DNA of 64,000 bases, taken from assembly GCA_963575745.1 (NCBI GenBank), contig CAUYUJ010019082.1, forward strand, positions 314,001 through 378,000, read 5' to 3'. The position numbers and the translations under genes are program-made. The stretch comes from Prorocentrum cordatum (Eukaryota > Sar > Dinophyceae > Prorocentrales > Prorocentraceae). The notes beneath the pieces are model-generated. The model saw only the letters and a program-made list of their open reading frames with translations, ran no database searches and was not told where the DNA came from. Below, piece by piece: positions 48,534 to 59,163 of the stretch; the first letter of the stretch is position 1; each line of letters starts with the position of its first letter.

Positions 48534-49440
48534 GCCTTTTTTTCGTTTACGGTCAGCAGAACGTGTATGTTCGAGCAGATGACGTTGTCACACACCTCGC
48601 TGACCCCTGAACTCTGGTTGTGGTCGCGTCCACTGCGGCGTGCCGCTTTGCCGTTGCGTCGCTGCGCGCCACACGCCAGGCCAACGGGGAATGCGCAACT
48701 TGGAGGAAAGATGCAGCGTCATTGTTGCCGTCTGGACTGAGGGACCTCCCTGCGATTGTACTGATTGGTTCCTACATTGCCATGCCTAATTCGTGGCCCC
48801 TGCAGGCCCCCTACGAGTATGGGCACAGGCGGCGCGCCCTTGCCCACCAATGCCTCCAATCTCAACGTTTTTGACACACGGGCGACGGAAGTGGGGTTGT
48901 GGCTTCCTGTTGCCATGCCACAAGTGTGGGCTGAGTGCAGGCAGCAAGCCTCGTACATTGGATATGGCTGTTAGCTGTTGCGTCATGAATGATCACATAT
49001 TGCTGTCGTGCAGTGTTTCACGTGCAGAAGGCAGGAGGCTCATGTGCTGTGGATGATGCGTATGACCCGGCCAATGAGCACGATGATCACTTGTTTGTGT
49101 GCGCCCGGGAGACATTGCCACCGAGATTTGCCTGTTCCATGAAGCGGCGGCGCGTTATGATGCACGATCGGCACAACCCCGAGGATCCGAGCAAGGTTGA
49201 CCACTTCAAACGCTCATTGTCGCAACTTCCGCCTGTGCTTTCTTCATGTGGCCCAACGTCGCACGTCCAAGCGGCTGCCGTGGCGGCGTTTCCCAGAGGC
49301 AGATTCAGATTTTGATCGGTTCGTCTCTGTGCGTGCTTCCGCCTTTCATTTTTCCCCGCCTCCTGCCCCCTCCCCCTGCCCCTCCCTGTTTCCGTCTCCC
49401 TCCTCGCTTCTTCCTCTCGCTTCGCCCCTCGCCCCCTCCG
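48534..49440. other. about 900 bases with no assignable gene
   Basis: Several frames of 70-120 codons occur on both strands with no clear winner. HCRNFRLCFLHVAQRRTSKR at 49215 on the plus strand may belong to the decayed element downstream. A pyrimidine-rich stretch lies at 49345-49440. Confidence 0.3.
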
Positions 49441-49446
49441 CGATAG

Positions 49447-50840
49447 GTGGACGACCGAGCGCGCCTGCAGACTTCAGGCGTCGCTTCTGAAAGCTGGTCT
49501 GGACGGGTACCTGTGTGGAAGCCATCGACGACCTGGCTGGTCGCACTCAACAACAAGGATGCCGCGGAGTTCGCTGAGCGGGAGCGGTATGAACTCGAGA
49601 TTGCGGCTGCGGGTGTGTCGACGCATCGCATGTTTCAGGTGTTGACGCCGATGTACAAGCCTCTCTAGCAGTCAGTTGCCAGCGTAAGAAGATCTGATGG
49701 TGCGCCTACGTTACGCGTGCGATACAAAACGTGAGTGAGCGCAGAAAATCGCAGAACAATGTCCGACCTTGTGGACAAAGACAAAGCCGACAACCTTGAC
49801 GTTGTCTCCGTTGTGCAGATGTGACGCTATTGATTTCAGTTTTGCGCCGAGTTTGGTTGAAATTGCCTCCACGTTTGCACACCTGCGTCCTCTTATAGGC
49901 CTTTCTGGACTTAACAACGGTTCTGAATTGTTCAAAGCGGCGCCGCGTGAGTGCGCAAGGCTGTGCCACCCGCTTGGTTTCAAGCCTGTCAGTGCCGCGC
50001 AACCGCCCTTGCAGTGGAAAGGCGGGCATCTGTTCGAAATACACCAGGGCAGGGGCGCAATGACGGATATCCCTTCTTACAGGAACGTCACGATATGCGA
50101 AGCTGCATCGAAGTCTTATTCTTCGCATGTGAGGGCCCGCGGAGTGCCTGCCTGCTCTTGCGAAGGTCAGCTCGGACGTACAATTCGGTGGAGGTCTGAA
50201 TGGTGGCTCCACGGAGTTAGCACGCCTCTACATGGTTGCGTGCATGGGCGGTGCCCGAACACAGAGAGTACCATTCATAACCAACTTCTTGGATTTACGA
50301 ACTGCATTTGCTGGCATTGCGCGCTTATTTGCCTTCCGTGCCCCTCCCGGCCTCCATGAACGCATTCGTTGCTCGTCTCTTGAAGTTTGAAGACACCGCC
50401 GAAAACGCGGGTGCCATTGCTGAAGGCTTGCTGTCCTATGAGCATTGGACAGAAAGCGGGGACGTGACAAATTTTGCTATGTTGAGCAAACTTCACCAGC
50501 AGTCGTGGTTCGCCGTCGACGGGATGGCGGGCTGCATGGAGAAAGACTTCGGGTTCACTTGCTAGCAGCTCGTTGGGAGCTTTGTCTTCGTGCTTACTTT
50601 CAGTTGCGTGGCGCACGCCGTCGAACATCGTCTCGCTGCAAAATGGATGTTGCACGAACTTGAAATTGAAACGGTCGCCCCCAGATGCCCCCGGCTTCGG
50701 GGCGGAGCCCCCAAAGGTCTCACGACGATGCGGTGCGCATGGGCCCTGCTGGGTACATGGATGACGTCGTGCAACCCCTCACGGCCCGAACTGCCGATGT
50801 GATTGACATGATGGGAATGCTCGACGGCATATTCCCCAAT
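49447..50840 (+). pseudogene. decayed reverse transcriptase element
   Basis: Plus strand. The first frame ends ERYELEIAAAGVSTHRMFQV and then LTPMYKPL with a stop (49668). From 49769, after frame changes, PLQWKGGHLFEIHQGRGAMT and DIPSYRNVTICEAASKSYSS match the conserved opening of a retroelement reverse transcriptase (a W-x-G-G region, then YRN and a K/S-rich helix). FLDLRTAFAGIARLF, in another frame near 50290-50330, fits motif A. RLLKFEDTAENAGAIAEG and LSKLHQQSWFAVDGM follow in a third frame. No intact catalytic YxDD was found; it is heavily broken. Confidence 0.5.
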
Positions 50841-51009
50841 CAATGCTTGCACTGAAGGTGTCCTCGCGGAAATTGAAGAATTTGGCGACAAAAACCCGCC
50901 GATTTTGGTCGCACGCTGGGTTCCCGGATTCCCGGTTCTGGGTTCCCGGGTTCCCGCTTTCCGGGCCGATTTCAGAGGGCGGCGAGGTTCCCGGGTTCCT
51001 GGTCGATCT

Positions 51010-51275
51010 TCTTATCGATCGGTCTCACCATCGATCTCATTACCCGCTTCTCTATCGATCTCACCATCGATCTCACAATCGATCTCACTATCGATCTCAC
51101 AAGCGATCTCACTAGAGATCACATGAGTGATCTCGCTATCGATCTCACGATCGATCTCATTGAATCGATGTCACTCTCGGTCTCACGATCGGCCTTGCAA
51201 TCGTCCTCACTGTTGATTACACTATCGATCTCATTATCGATCTCACAATCGATCTCAATATCCATAACATTAATT
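51010..51275 (+). repeat. ATCGATCTCACA 12-bp minisatellite
   Basis: About 22 diverged units of ATCGATCTCACT/A. Most units contain the self-complementary ATCGAT. Upstream, 50920-51000 has GGTTCCCGGGTTCCC repeats. Confidence 0.9.
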
Positions 51276-51333
51276 TTCAAATCATCCACTGATCCGGTTT
51301 TCTCTGGTGTAATATCCTGAGATAACAGCGGAC

Positions 51334-51904
51334 GTGAGGACTATGCAAGAGGTTTTCAGACAACTGGGTCACGGGGTGCTTCAGCGCACGAGAGTTCCCG
51401 TTGAGACCCGGCCTGCGTTGTGCCGTTTCCACGCGAGGGTTGCACAAATTCAGCACCTGGCAGCAGCTGCATGCTGCTGTACTGTTAGGAGTGCGCACAG
51501 GCGCGATACAAGTCAACCCGTCCGTTTTTCAGGAACGTGATGATGATGATTATGATGCTGATGATGCTGATGCTGATGCTGATACTGATGCTGCTGCTGA
51601 TGATGATGATGTGCGCCAGGCACCGTCGCACGAGATCAATGCGCAGTGCGAGGGCTTCATTGCCCAAACGACCGTGATTCTCTACGTGAGTTTGTGTTTG
51701 TTCACGCGTGTGTGCGTGTGCCTATGCGCACGACGTACGTTGCGCGCCATCTTCTCACATACCATTGATATGCGCAGATCGATGATGCAGACAGTGTCCG
51801 AGGATGTGGCGTTTCTGGCCTCACGCGCAGAATCGTTGGCCCAATGCGCGGTTCAGCCAATCGATGCTCAGAGTCTGTTTGGCAGCTTCGAAGATAGAGC
51901 ATGA
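51334..51904 (+). CDS. hypothetical acidic-repeat ORF
   Basis: The frame from 51401 (167 codons) reads LHKFSTWQQLHAAVLLGVRT, QVNPSVFQERDDDDYDADDA, an Asp/Ala run coded by GAT repeats (51540-51612), SHEINAQCEGFIAQTTVILY, and a hydrophobic stretch. It ends MRRSMMQTVSEDVAFLASRA and then FGSFEDRA with a stop. A neighbouring frame from 51334 may supply the start. I recognise no domain. It could be a host gene fragment or element debris. Confidence 0.3.
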
Positions 51905-51920
51905 GGTGGAACGCCCGCTA

Positions 51921-52463
51921 TCATGAGCTAAGACCAGCAGTATGGCTGAGGTCAGTCACGTCTTCGCACGCCAAGGTTGCTCCTACACGCGCGTTTCCTG
52001 GCAGCTGGCAACCCATGCCTTCACCGTGCATGATGTCCGGCGCCGCACACGTGAACTCACTGATGTTGTGCAATTCCCCGTGTGTACGCAGTGCTGCTTC
52101 CACACCTGCGTCACAATTCTTGCCCATCTTGAGGACCTTCATGAAAAGGCGTCATGCTGTCGCCATGCAGCATTTACCACGACAACCAAATATACCAAAT
52201 ACCGTCGTAGCGGACCATGACAGGCAGGACGCGGAGGCCGCCAGAGGCCGTGCAAGGAATGGCCAAAGACCAGACCATGCGGACGCCCCTGTCTGTCGGT
52301 TGGTTGGGCCTTTGACCAGGGAGGTTTGCAAAGCTGGCTTGGACCACAAGTCACGCCTCCACATATCTTCCTTCTTCGAATGAAGCTGCTGGACCGAGGC
52401 GCCTTCAAAGGAGTGACGCCTGCTCTCGTGTACTGTTCCTAAACTTTCCTTTCTGTGGTGCAT
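51921..52463. other. uncertain coding block
   Basis: Both strands are open for 70-160 codons. The minus-strand peptide from 52142 (MKVLKMGKNCDAGVEAALRT) looks the most protein-like, but I cannot choose between strands. It is immediately followed by the first left-end sequence at 52466. Confidence 0.25.
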
Positions 52464-52465
52464 GA

Positions 52466-52606
52466 TTCCCTACCTGGGCTCTGCCTAGAAAGGGCTCTTG
52501 CTCTCCTGGATTAAACGGGCCGGGCAGTGGAAAACGGCCCGGGCGGTTCCCCCAGTATCCGCCCTGCGGTTCCCCCAGATACGCCCCCCTAGCTTAGCGT
52601 CGCCTA
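52466..52606 (+). repeat. left end L1 of bounded-array family
   Basis: CCCTACCTGGGCTCTGCCTA, then GGGCCGGGCAGTGG, CCCGGGCGGTTCCCCCAG, and a second CGGTTCCCCCAG. It is followed by AGCTTAGC-type sequence with no right end before the next left end at 52676, so it is a truncated or nested copy. Confidence 0.85.
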
Positions 52607-52675
52607 TCTCATCTTAGCTTAGCTTATTTCATCTTAGAGTAGCTTAGCTTCATCTTAGCTCAGGTTTATCTTAGT

Positions 52676-53403
52676 TCCCTACCTAGGCTCTGCCTAGAAG
52701 GGTTCTTACTTTGTTTGCTAAAGGGGGCGGGCAATGCTACCCACCCCGGGCGGTTCCCCCGGTTGCGCCCCCCTGGTTCCCCCGGTTGCGCCCCCTGGGT
52801 TCCCCTAGCTTAGCTTAGCTTAACTTGCCTTACCTCAGCTTAGCTTAGCTTAGCTTAGCCAGCTTAGCTTAGCTTAGCTTAGCTTATCTCATCTTAGCTT
52901 AGCTTAGTCTAGCCTAGCTTAGCCTAGCTTAGCTTACCTTAGCTTAGCTTAGTCTAGCCTAGCTTAGCCTAGCTTAGCTTACCTTACCTTAGCTGCTTAG
53001 CTCAGCTTATCTTAGCTTAGCTTTCCTTGTCTCATCTTAGCTTAGTTTAGCTCAGCTTAGCCTAGCTTAGCTTAGCTTAGTTTAGCTTAGCCTAGCCTAG
53101 CTTAGCTTAGCTTAGCGTAGTTTAGCTTAGCTTATCTTAGCTTAGCTTAGCTTAGCTTATCGCATGTTAGCTTAGCTTAGCTTAGCTTAGCTTAGCTTAG
53201 CTTAGCTTAGCTTAGCTTAGCTTAGCTTAGCTTAGCCGCTGCTTAGCTTAGCTTAGCTTAGCTAGCAGCTTAGCTTAGCTTAGCTTAGCTTAGCTTAGCT
53301 TAGCTTAGCTTAGCTTAGCTTAGCTTAGCTTAGCTTAGCTTAGCTTAGCTTATGCTGCTTTCCTAGGGGCTCCAACTGCTAGGTAGGGTCGCGCTGGGAT
53401 AAT
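52676..53403 (+). mobile_element. bounded-array element E2 (TTAGC core)
   Basis: Left end at 52676 (CCCTACCTAGGCTCTGCCTA), GC-rich segment to about 52806, a core of about 100 AGCTT/TAGCT pentamers, and right end at 53352-53403 (TGCTGCTTTCCTAGGGGCTC, AGGTAGGGTCGCGCTGGGAT, AAT). Both ends contain CCTAGG inverted pairs able to form small hairpins. Confidence 0.8.
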
Positions 53404-53715
53404 TTAGCTTACCTTCATCTTAGCTCCGCTGAGCTTTAGCATAGCAGAACGCAGCAAAACATAGCGCATCATAGCGCAATAAAACAGATCATAGCATAGC
53501 CCAGCGTAGCATAGCGTAGCGCAACATAGCATATCATAGCATAGCATAGCATAGCGCAACACAGCGCAACGCAGCATAGCACAACGCAACATAGCATAGC
53601 ATAGCAGAGCATTGCAGCACAGCAAAGGCAAAGCAACAGCAGCGACAGCAAAGCAAAGCACAAGCAACGCAAAGCAAAGCAACAACAAAAGCAAAGCAAC
53701 GGAAAAGGCAAAACA
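53404..53715 (+). repeat. ATAGC/CAAAG arrays upstream of the retroposed gene, copy 1
   Basis: TACCTTCATCTTAGCTCCG, then ATAGC pentamers (53430-53620) and AGCAAAGCAA repeats to 53715. The same order recurs at 55150-55410. Confidence 0.85.
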
Positions 53716-53782
53716 AAAACAATGTGCGACAGATGCCGAGCTAGCCTTGATGGCCGGACCGGAGCCCCCGCAAGCAATGCCT

Positions 53783-53804
53783 TCCGTAACCATTTCGGCT
53801 CAAG
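53783..53804 (+). promoter_or_regulatory. degraded spliced-leader relic, copy 1
   Basis: The 22 bases differ from the dinoflagellate spliced leader at only two positions (TCCGTAACCATTTCGG, then CTCAAG at its end). They lie 34 bases before the ATG at 53838 on the same strand. This marks the 5' end of an mRNA that was trans-spliced and then copied back into the genome. Confidence 0.8.
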
Positions 53805-53837
53805 TCCGGAGGCCCTGCCACAAAGCCGCCCACGCTC

Positions 53838-54934
53838 ATGTCCCGAGGTTGGCGGAGTGAGGCGTTCAGCGGTGCTGCGCAGCCCGCCTCGGCACCAGAT
53901 GGTGCTGCACAGCCCGCCCGGCCTGTTGTGGCCATCGACGTGGGCGACGTCGCGTCCAAGCGGGACGACGATCAGCGGGTTGAAGGCAGCAATATGTACA
54001 CGTTCTGGGCGTTCGTTGTGCTGTTTGCGGCTGAATACGGCCTGCAAGACATGCACTTCATCAGTCGCGCGACGCGGGGCACGTGGTACTCGCGCCATGC
54101 CCGCCTGGGCAGGGTAGAGGTGCGGGTCGTCAGGCTGATCCGGAGCACAGGTTGCTCGAGATGGGGATGTCTGACGCGAACATCCATTTGACGTCTCAGA
54201 AGAGCGGGGAGGATGGTAAGGGTGTTGCTTCTCGGCGCTTGCAGCTGACCCAGATGATCGACAACGATCTCGAGTGCTTGTGGAGTGTCTTGAACGACGG
54301 AGTTGGCAACTCGGGCCTGTCGATCAAGCGGAGCAAGGGCCGCGTCATCCAGTACACGCGCATCCGCCCTGTGGACAGCAGGCGGTGGCTTGATGAAGAC
54401 GATGACTGGCTGGAGCTGGAGAGGTGCGACTCGTGGTTCCAGGTTGCCGAATACTTCCAGCTGGAGCCACTGGACATCTGGGATGAGTTGGTGAAGCTCG
54501 GGCCGCCGGTGATGCCCCACCCCGCGTCGCGCCGAGGCAGGCCCCTGACAGCGGCGGATGTGATCGATCTGTGTCAAAGCGGTGGTCGCCGCGAACGTAG
54601 CCGCAGTCGCGGCCGTCTGCGTCATCGTCGCGACGACGACGACGACGATCATGCTGATGAGCCTCGCCGAGCTGAGACCAGGCGCCGCAGGAGCGGTGGC
54701 GCTGCACAGCCCACACTCCGAGCAGCGCCATGCAGCGCCAGCGGGGATGTCTCGGTGGTGCTGCACAGCCCACCTTCCCGCACAGGGAAGCGGCGTTCGC
54801 GTGAACAGGATACGAAGCGCGTCCTAGCTAGGTACCGAAGCGAAGTTCTACGCTCTTCGTCACCCAGGTCATCTTTAGAAGACATTCGCTGTGACAAAGA
54901 CATTGCATTCGAAGATCTTTTTGTGTGTATGTAT
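53838..54934 (+). pseudogene. retroposed (spliced-leader-marked) gene of unknown function, one frameshift
   Basis: The start at 53838 is chosen because it is the first ATG after the spliced-leader relic. The first frame reads SRGWRSEAFSGAAQPA, VVAIDVGDVASKRDDDQR, a probable membrane helix MYTFWAFVVLFAAEYGLQ, and ISRATRGTWYSRHARLGRVE. Near 54140-54155 coding moves to the frame LLEMGMSDANIHLTSQKSGE, then LTQMIDNDLECLWSVLNDGV, RRWLDEDDDWLELERCDSWF, QVAEYFQLEPLDIWDELVKL. An RS/acid-rich tail ends DKDIAFEDLFV. The left end L3 begins directly after it. No family is recognised. As a processed copy it should lack introns, which fits the long open frame. Confidence 0.5.
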
Positions 54935-55080
54935 TACTTACCTAGACTCTGCCTAGAAGGGTTCTTGCTCTCCTGGCTTAAAGGGCCCGGGCAGTGGAAA
55001 GCGCCCCGGGCGGTTCCCCCAGTATCCGCCCCGCGGTTCCCCCAGATACGTCCCCCTAGCTTAGCGTCGCCTATCTCATC
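54935..55080 (+). repeat. left end L3 of bounded-array family
   Basis: ACTTACCTAGACTCTGCCTA, then CCCGGGCGGTTCCCCCAG twice. The gene frame runs into it, so it may truncate the gene or lie in its 3' part. Confidence 0.85.
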
Positions 55081-55144
55081 TCAGCTTAGCTTAGCTCCAT
55101 CTCAGCTTAGCTCGGCTTAGCTTCATCTTAGCTCAGGTATATCT

Positions 55145-55660
55145 TAGCTTAGCTTACCTTCATCTTAGCTTCGTTGAGTTCTGGCATAGCAGAGCGAAGC
55201 ATAGCGTAGCATAGCGCAGCATAGCACAGCCCAGCATAGCATAGCGTAGCGCAGTATTGCATAGCATAGCATAGCGCAGCACAGCACAGCACAGCACAGC
55301 GCAGCATAGCAGCAAAGCAATGGCAAATCAACAGCAGCGACAGCAAAGCAAAGCACAAACAACGCAAAGCAAAGCAAAAGCAAAAGCAAAGCAACGGAAA
55401 GGCAAAACAAAAACAATGTGCGACAGATGCCGGGCTAGCCTCGATGGCCGGACCGGAGCCCCCGCAAGCAGTGGCTTCCGCAAAATATTTCGGCTCAAGT
55501 CCGGAGGCCCTGCCACGCAGCCGCACACGCTCATGTCCCGAGGTTGGCGGAGTGAGGCGTTCAGCGGTGCTGCGCAGCCCGCCTCGGTACCAGGTGGTGC
55601 TGCGCAGCCCAACCGGCCTGTTGTGGCCATCGATGTGGGCGACGTCGCGTCCAGGCGTCG
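55145..55660 (+). repeat. second copy of the array plus retroposed gene 5' end
   Basis: It repeats 53404-53960: the arrays, the CAATGTGCGACAGATGCC block (55414), and a more degraded spliced-leader relic at 55477-55499 (one inserted base, GGCTCAAG intact). The start of the gene follows (ATG 55533, MSRGWRSEAFSGAAQPASVP) up to DVGDVASRR. It is then joined directly to a right-end sequence at 55662. It is therefore a truncated duplicate made together with, or captured by, the bounded-array elements. Confidence 0.8.
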
Positions 55661-55661
55661 C

Positions 55662-55692
55662 GCTGCTTTCCTAAGGGCTCCGACCGCCCTCC
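55662..55692 (+). repeat. partial right end R2
   Basis: GCTGCTTTCCTAAGGGCTCC joined to the duplicated gene fragment. The rest of the right end is missing or diverged. Confidence 0.6.
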
Positions 55693-55884
55693 ATCCCTGT
55701 AACTGTTGCAAATGTCGAGCTTCAGGATGATAAATTGCGAGGGGGTCTCAAGCGAAACGCCCGGCCCGCCCTAAAACCGCGCCTGCTGGTGCGACAGGGC
55801 GAAGTTATCTATAAGGAGAGAGGGCGGAGGAGGAGGAGGAGCAGCAGCAGCATCAGCATTAACAGCAGCAGCAGCAGCTGCTAC

Positions 55885-55943
55885 AAGACGACGACGACGA
55901 CGACGACGACGACAACGACGACGAAGACGACGGCGGCGGCGAC

Positions 55944-55989
<46 letters not shown>

Positions 55990-55995
55990 GCGACG
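55885..55995 (+). repeat. GAC/GGC trinucleotide array
   Basis: A long GAC array with GGC interruptions just upstream of the RCC1-like gene. Confidence 0.95.
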
Positions 55996-56108
55996 GGCTC
56001 CGCCGCGGGCGCCACGTCTCCAGCGCAGGCGCCTGGGCCTCTCCGCGGGGCACGGCCGCCCCCCCACTCGGGCGAGCTGCGGACCGGCCGGCTGGCCGCG
56101 CTCGCGGG

Positions 56109-57087
56109 ATGGTCGCTGCGGGAGGAGCACGGGGCGATCTTGGTCACGCCGTTCTGCTCAGGAGCGACGGGACGGCGGTGGCCTGCGGCAACAATGATCG
56201 CGGCCAGTGCAATGTGCCGCCGCTGCCTGCAGGCCAGAGGTACGTCCAGGTCGCGGCAGGTGGGGTCCACGCCGTCCTCAGGAGCGACGGAGCGGCTTTG
56301 GCGTGCGGCTTCAATGGTGACGGCCAGTGCGACTTTCCGCCGTTGCCTGCTGGCCAGAGGGACGTCCAGGTCGCAGCAGGATCGGGCCACACCGTTCTGC
56401 TCAGCGACGGGACGGCGGTGGCTTGCGGCTCCAATCGCGTCGGCAAGTGCGACTTGCCGCCGCTGCCTCCAGGCCAGAGGTACGTCCAGGCCGCGGCAGG
56501 ATCGGACCACGCGGTCCTGCTCAGGAGCGACGGGACAGCGGCGTCGTGCGGGTCCCATGATGACGGCCAGTGCAATGTGCCGCCGCTGCCTGCAGGCCAG
56601 AGGTACGTCCAGGTCGCGGCACGATCGGACCACACCGCTCTGCTCAGGAGCGATGGGACGGCTTTGGCGTGCGGCTTCGATGGTGACGGCCAGTGCGACT
56701 TGCCGCCGCTGATGGAAGGTCTGACATACATGCCGCATCTGTTGCCCTACGCTGCTCCTCCAGGCTTCTGTCGATGCTGGCTCGGTGCATTTCGTGACCT
56801 TCGGCGGAGAGGACCGCTGCCAGATCGCAGTGGCGCCCGACGCTCCGCTCACCGGCGTGCGCGACTGGCTGCTGACCGAGCACCGCCTGGGCAGGCTGGG
56901 CCTCGGGCTCGGGCGGGTCGACGCCGTCCTGCCGGGGGGGCGGCTCCTGAGCGAGACCGCGGCCAAGGAGACGGTCCAGAGCGCCGTCGGCACCACCGTG
57001 CGTGCCTCGGCGTCCGGAGAGCCTGCCACGAGCAGCCGCGACCGGAGCCGGTCGGCTCCTGTCGGCCCCCGCGCGCCCCAGCCTTGA
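56109..57087 (+). pseudogene. RCC1-like repeat protein, one-base frame break
   Basis: Five tandem repeats of about 40 residues (56140-56715). Each contains a variant of LLRSDGTAVACGNNDRGQC, followed by NVPPLPAGQRYVQVAAG, the pattern of RCC1-type beta-propeller blades. After the fifth repeat and GLTYMPHLLP, one extra base (the T at about 56749) shifts the frame; skipping it gives TLLLQASVDAGSVHFVTFGG, then CQIAVAPDAPLTGVRDWLLT and RVDAVLPGGRLLSETAAKET, a compact ubiquitin-fold-like C-terminus ending at TGA 57085-57087. Five blades are fewer than the seven of RCC1 itself. The start is uncertain because the frame upstream of 56109 is Ala/Gly-rich sequence. A sequencing indel is as likely as mutation. 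Confidence 0.65.
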
Positions 57088-57111
57088 GTTAAAGCTGCTG
57101 CGCAGATAGAA

Positions 57112-57261
57112 TTGCTGAACAGCCTTCGAGGCGCAGTGCTGAACAGCCTGCGTGGTGGCCGCGGCCATGGAAACTATTGCGGAGCGGGCCTAGAGGCGAA
57201 AATCATCATCGTAGTCGCCCCCGTCGCTCCCACCATGGGCACCATCGCATCACCACAGCAT

Positions 57262-57311
<50 letters not shown>

Positions 57312-57447
57312 CCCCCCGCCTAGAGCAAACAAAAGAACGGATCCGTGGGCGACGCCGCCGCTGCCGCCACTGCCGCCGCTGCCACCTGCTCCTCCTCGTC
57401 ATCCTCACCGTCATCCAGCTCCTGGTCACCCTGCCCCGGATCTGTAG
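57112..57447 (+). other. Ser/Pro-rich open frame over a TCG array
   Basis: A 111-codon frame containing a 16-unit TCG/CGT array (57263-57310) and a Pro-rich stretch. It is probably the 3' flank of the RCC1-like gene rather than a gene. Confidence 0.4.
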
Positions 57448-57525
57448 GTGTATTTTGTGGCGCTCGTGTGTGCCAGCCGCGTTGCCAGTTTAGTTTTCTG
57501 TTCGGGTAATTAGCATGGGTGTATT

Positions 57526-57911
57526 TCCCTACCTAGGCTCTGCCTAGAGGGTTAGCTTAGCTTAGCTTAGCTTAGCTTAGCATAGCGCAGCGCTGCATTA
57601 GCATAGCATAGCATAGCATAGCATATCATAGCATAACATAGCCAATCATAGCATAGCATGGCATAGCATAGCGCAGCATAGCATAACATAGCATAGCATA
57701 ACATAGCGCAGCTTAGCATAGCATAGCATAGCATATCGTAGCACAGCGCAGCATGACATAGCATAGCATAGCTTAGCATAGCATAGCACAGCACAGCATA
57801 GCGCAGCATAGCATATCATAGCATAGCGCAGCATAGCATGGCATAGCATAGCAACTAATGCTGCTTTCCTAGGAACTCCAACTTCTAGGTAGGGTCGCAC
57901 TGGGGTAATTG
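57526..57911 (+). mobile_element. bounded-array element E4 (ATAGC core)
   Basis: Left end (CCCTACCTAGGCTCTGCCTA) at 57526, with the GC-rich segment deleted; a core of ATAGC pentamers with GCGCAGC variants; right end 57859-57911 (CTGCTTTCCTAGGAACTCC, AGGTAGGGTCGCACTGGGGT, AATT). Confidence 0.8.
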
Positions 57912-57975
57912 ATTCGACAGACGGGCGCGCTCCAAGCCGCTACAGGAGAAGAATAGTAAGGATAAGAAGAATCAT

Positions 57976-58110
57976 TTCCTACCTAGGCCCTGCCTAGAAG
58001 GGTTCTTACTCTCTGGGCTTAAAAGGGCCGGGCAATGGAAAGCGCCCCGGGCGGTTCCCCCAGTATCCGCCCCGCGGTTCCCCCAGTTACGTCCCCTTAG
58101 CTTAGCGTTG
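57976..58110 (+). repeat. left end L5, no core
   Basis: A full left end and GC-rich segment followed at once by L6 at 58125. A head-to-tail truncated copy. Confidence 0.85.
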
Positions 58111-58124
58111 CTTATCTTGCTTTT

Positions 58125-59074
58125 TCCCTACCTAGGCTCTGCCTAGAAGGGTTCTTACTCTGTTAGCTTAAAGGGGCGGGCAATGGAAATCGCCCCGGGC
58201 GGTTCCCCCAGTCCCCGCCCCGCGGTTCCCCCCAGTCCCCTGGGAGCTTTAGCTTTAGCTTTAGCTTTAGCTTTAGCTTAGCTTTAGCTTAGCTTGAGCT
58301 TAGCTGTAGCTTAGCTTTAGCTTAGCGTTTCGCTTAGCTTTTCGCTTAGCGTTTAGCTTAGCGTTTAGCTTAGCTTTAGCTTAGCTTGAGCTTAGCTGTA
58401 GCTTAGCTTTAGCTTAGTTATAGCTTAGCTGTAGCTTAGCTTTAGCTTAGTTATAGCTTAGCTTTAGCTTAGCTTTAGCTTAGCTGTAGCTTAGCTTTAG
58501 CTTAGCTGTAGCTTAGCTTTAGCTTAGCTGTTGCTCAGCTTTAGCTTAGCTTTAGCTTAGCTGTAGCTCAGCTTTAGCTTAGCTTTAGCTTAGCTTTAGC
58601 TTAACTTTAGCTTAGCTGTGGCTTAGCTTTAGCTTAGCTTTAGCTTAGCTTTAGCTTAGATTTAGCTAGCTTTAGCTTAGCTTTAGCTTAGCTTTAGCTT
58701 AACTTTAGCTTAGCTGTAGCTTAGCTTTAGCTTAGCTTTAGCTTAGCTTCAGCTTAGATCCAGCTAGCTTTAGCTTAGCTTTAGTTTAGCGTTGGCTTAG
58801 CTTTAGCTTAGCTTCAGCTTAGCGTTAGCTTAGCGTTAGCTTAGCTTTAGCTTAGCTTTAGCTTAACTTCAGCTTAGTTTTAGCTTTAGCTTAGCTTTAG
58901 CTTAGCTGTAGCTCAGCTGTAGCTCAGCTTTAGCTTAGCTTTAGCTTAGCTTTAGCATAGCGTTAGCTTAGCTGTAGCTTAGCTGTAGCTTAGCTTCAGC
59001 TTAGCTTTACTGTTACTACTAATGCTGCTTTCCTAGGGGCTCCAACTCCTAGGTAGGGTCCCACTGGGATAATC
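58125..59074 (+). mobile_element. bounded-array element E6 (11-bp TTTAGCTTAGC core)
   Basis: Left end at 58125, GC-rich segment to 58248, about 68 units of an 11-base TTTAGCTTAGC repeat, TTACTGTTACTACTAATGC, and right end 59022-59074. Confidence 0.85.
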
Positions 59075-59163
59075 TCATCTTAGCTTAGCTTATTTCATCT
59101 TAGCTTAGCTTAGCTTCATCTTAGCTCAGGTTTATCTTAGCTTATCTGGTTGATTCGCCTCTT

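Noticed and set aside
57567-57900. Cys/Tyr/Ala/Met/Leu-rich frames in pentamer arrays, also at 53404-53793, 55165-55416 and 59506-59736
   Set aside because: Pentamer repeats without stop codons, cycling through five residues; not proteins.
58125-59074. Telomeric repeat or Helitron
   Set aside because: TTTAGCTTAGC is not TTTAGGG. The right end GGGATAAT lacks the CTRR end of Helitrons, although the left end does start with TC and a hairpin is present.
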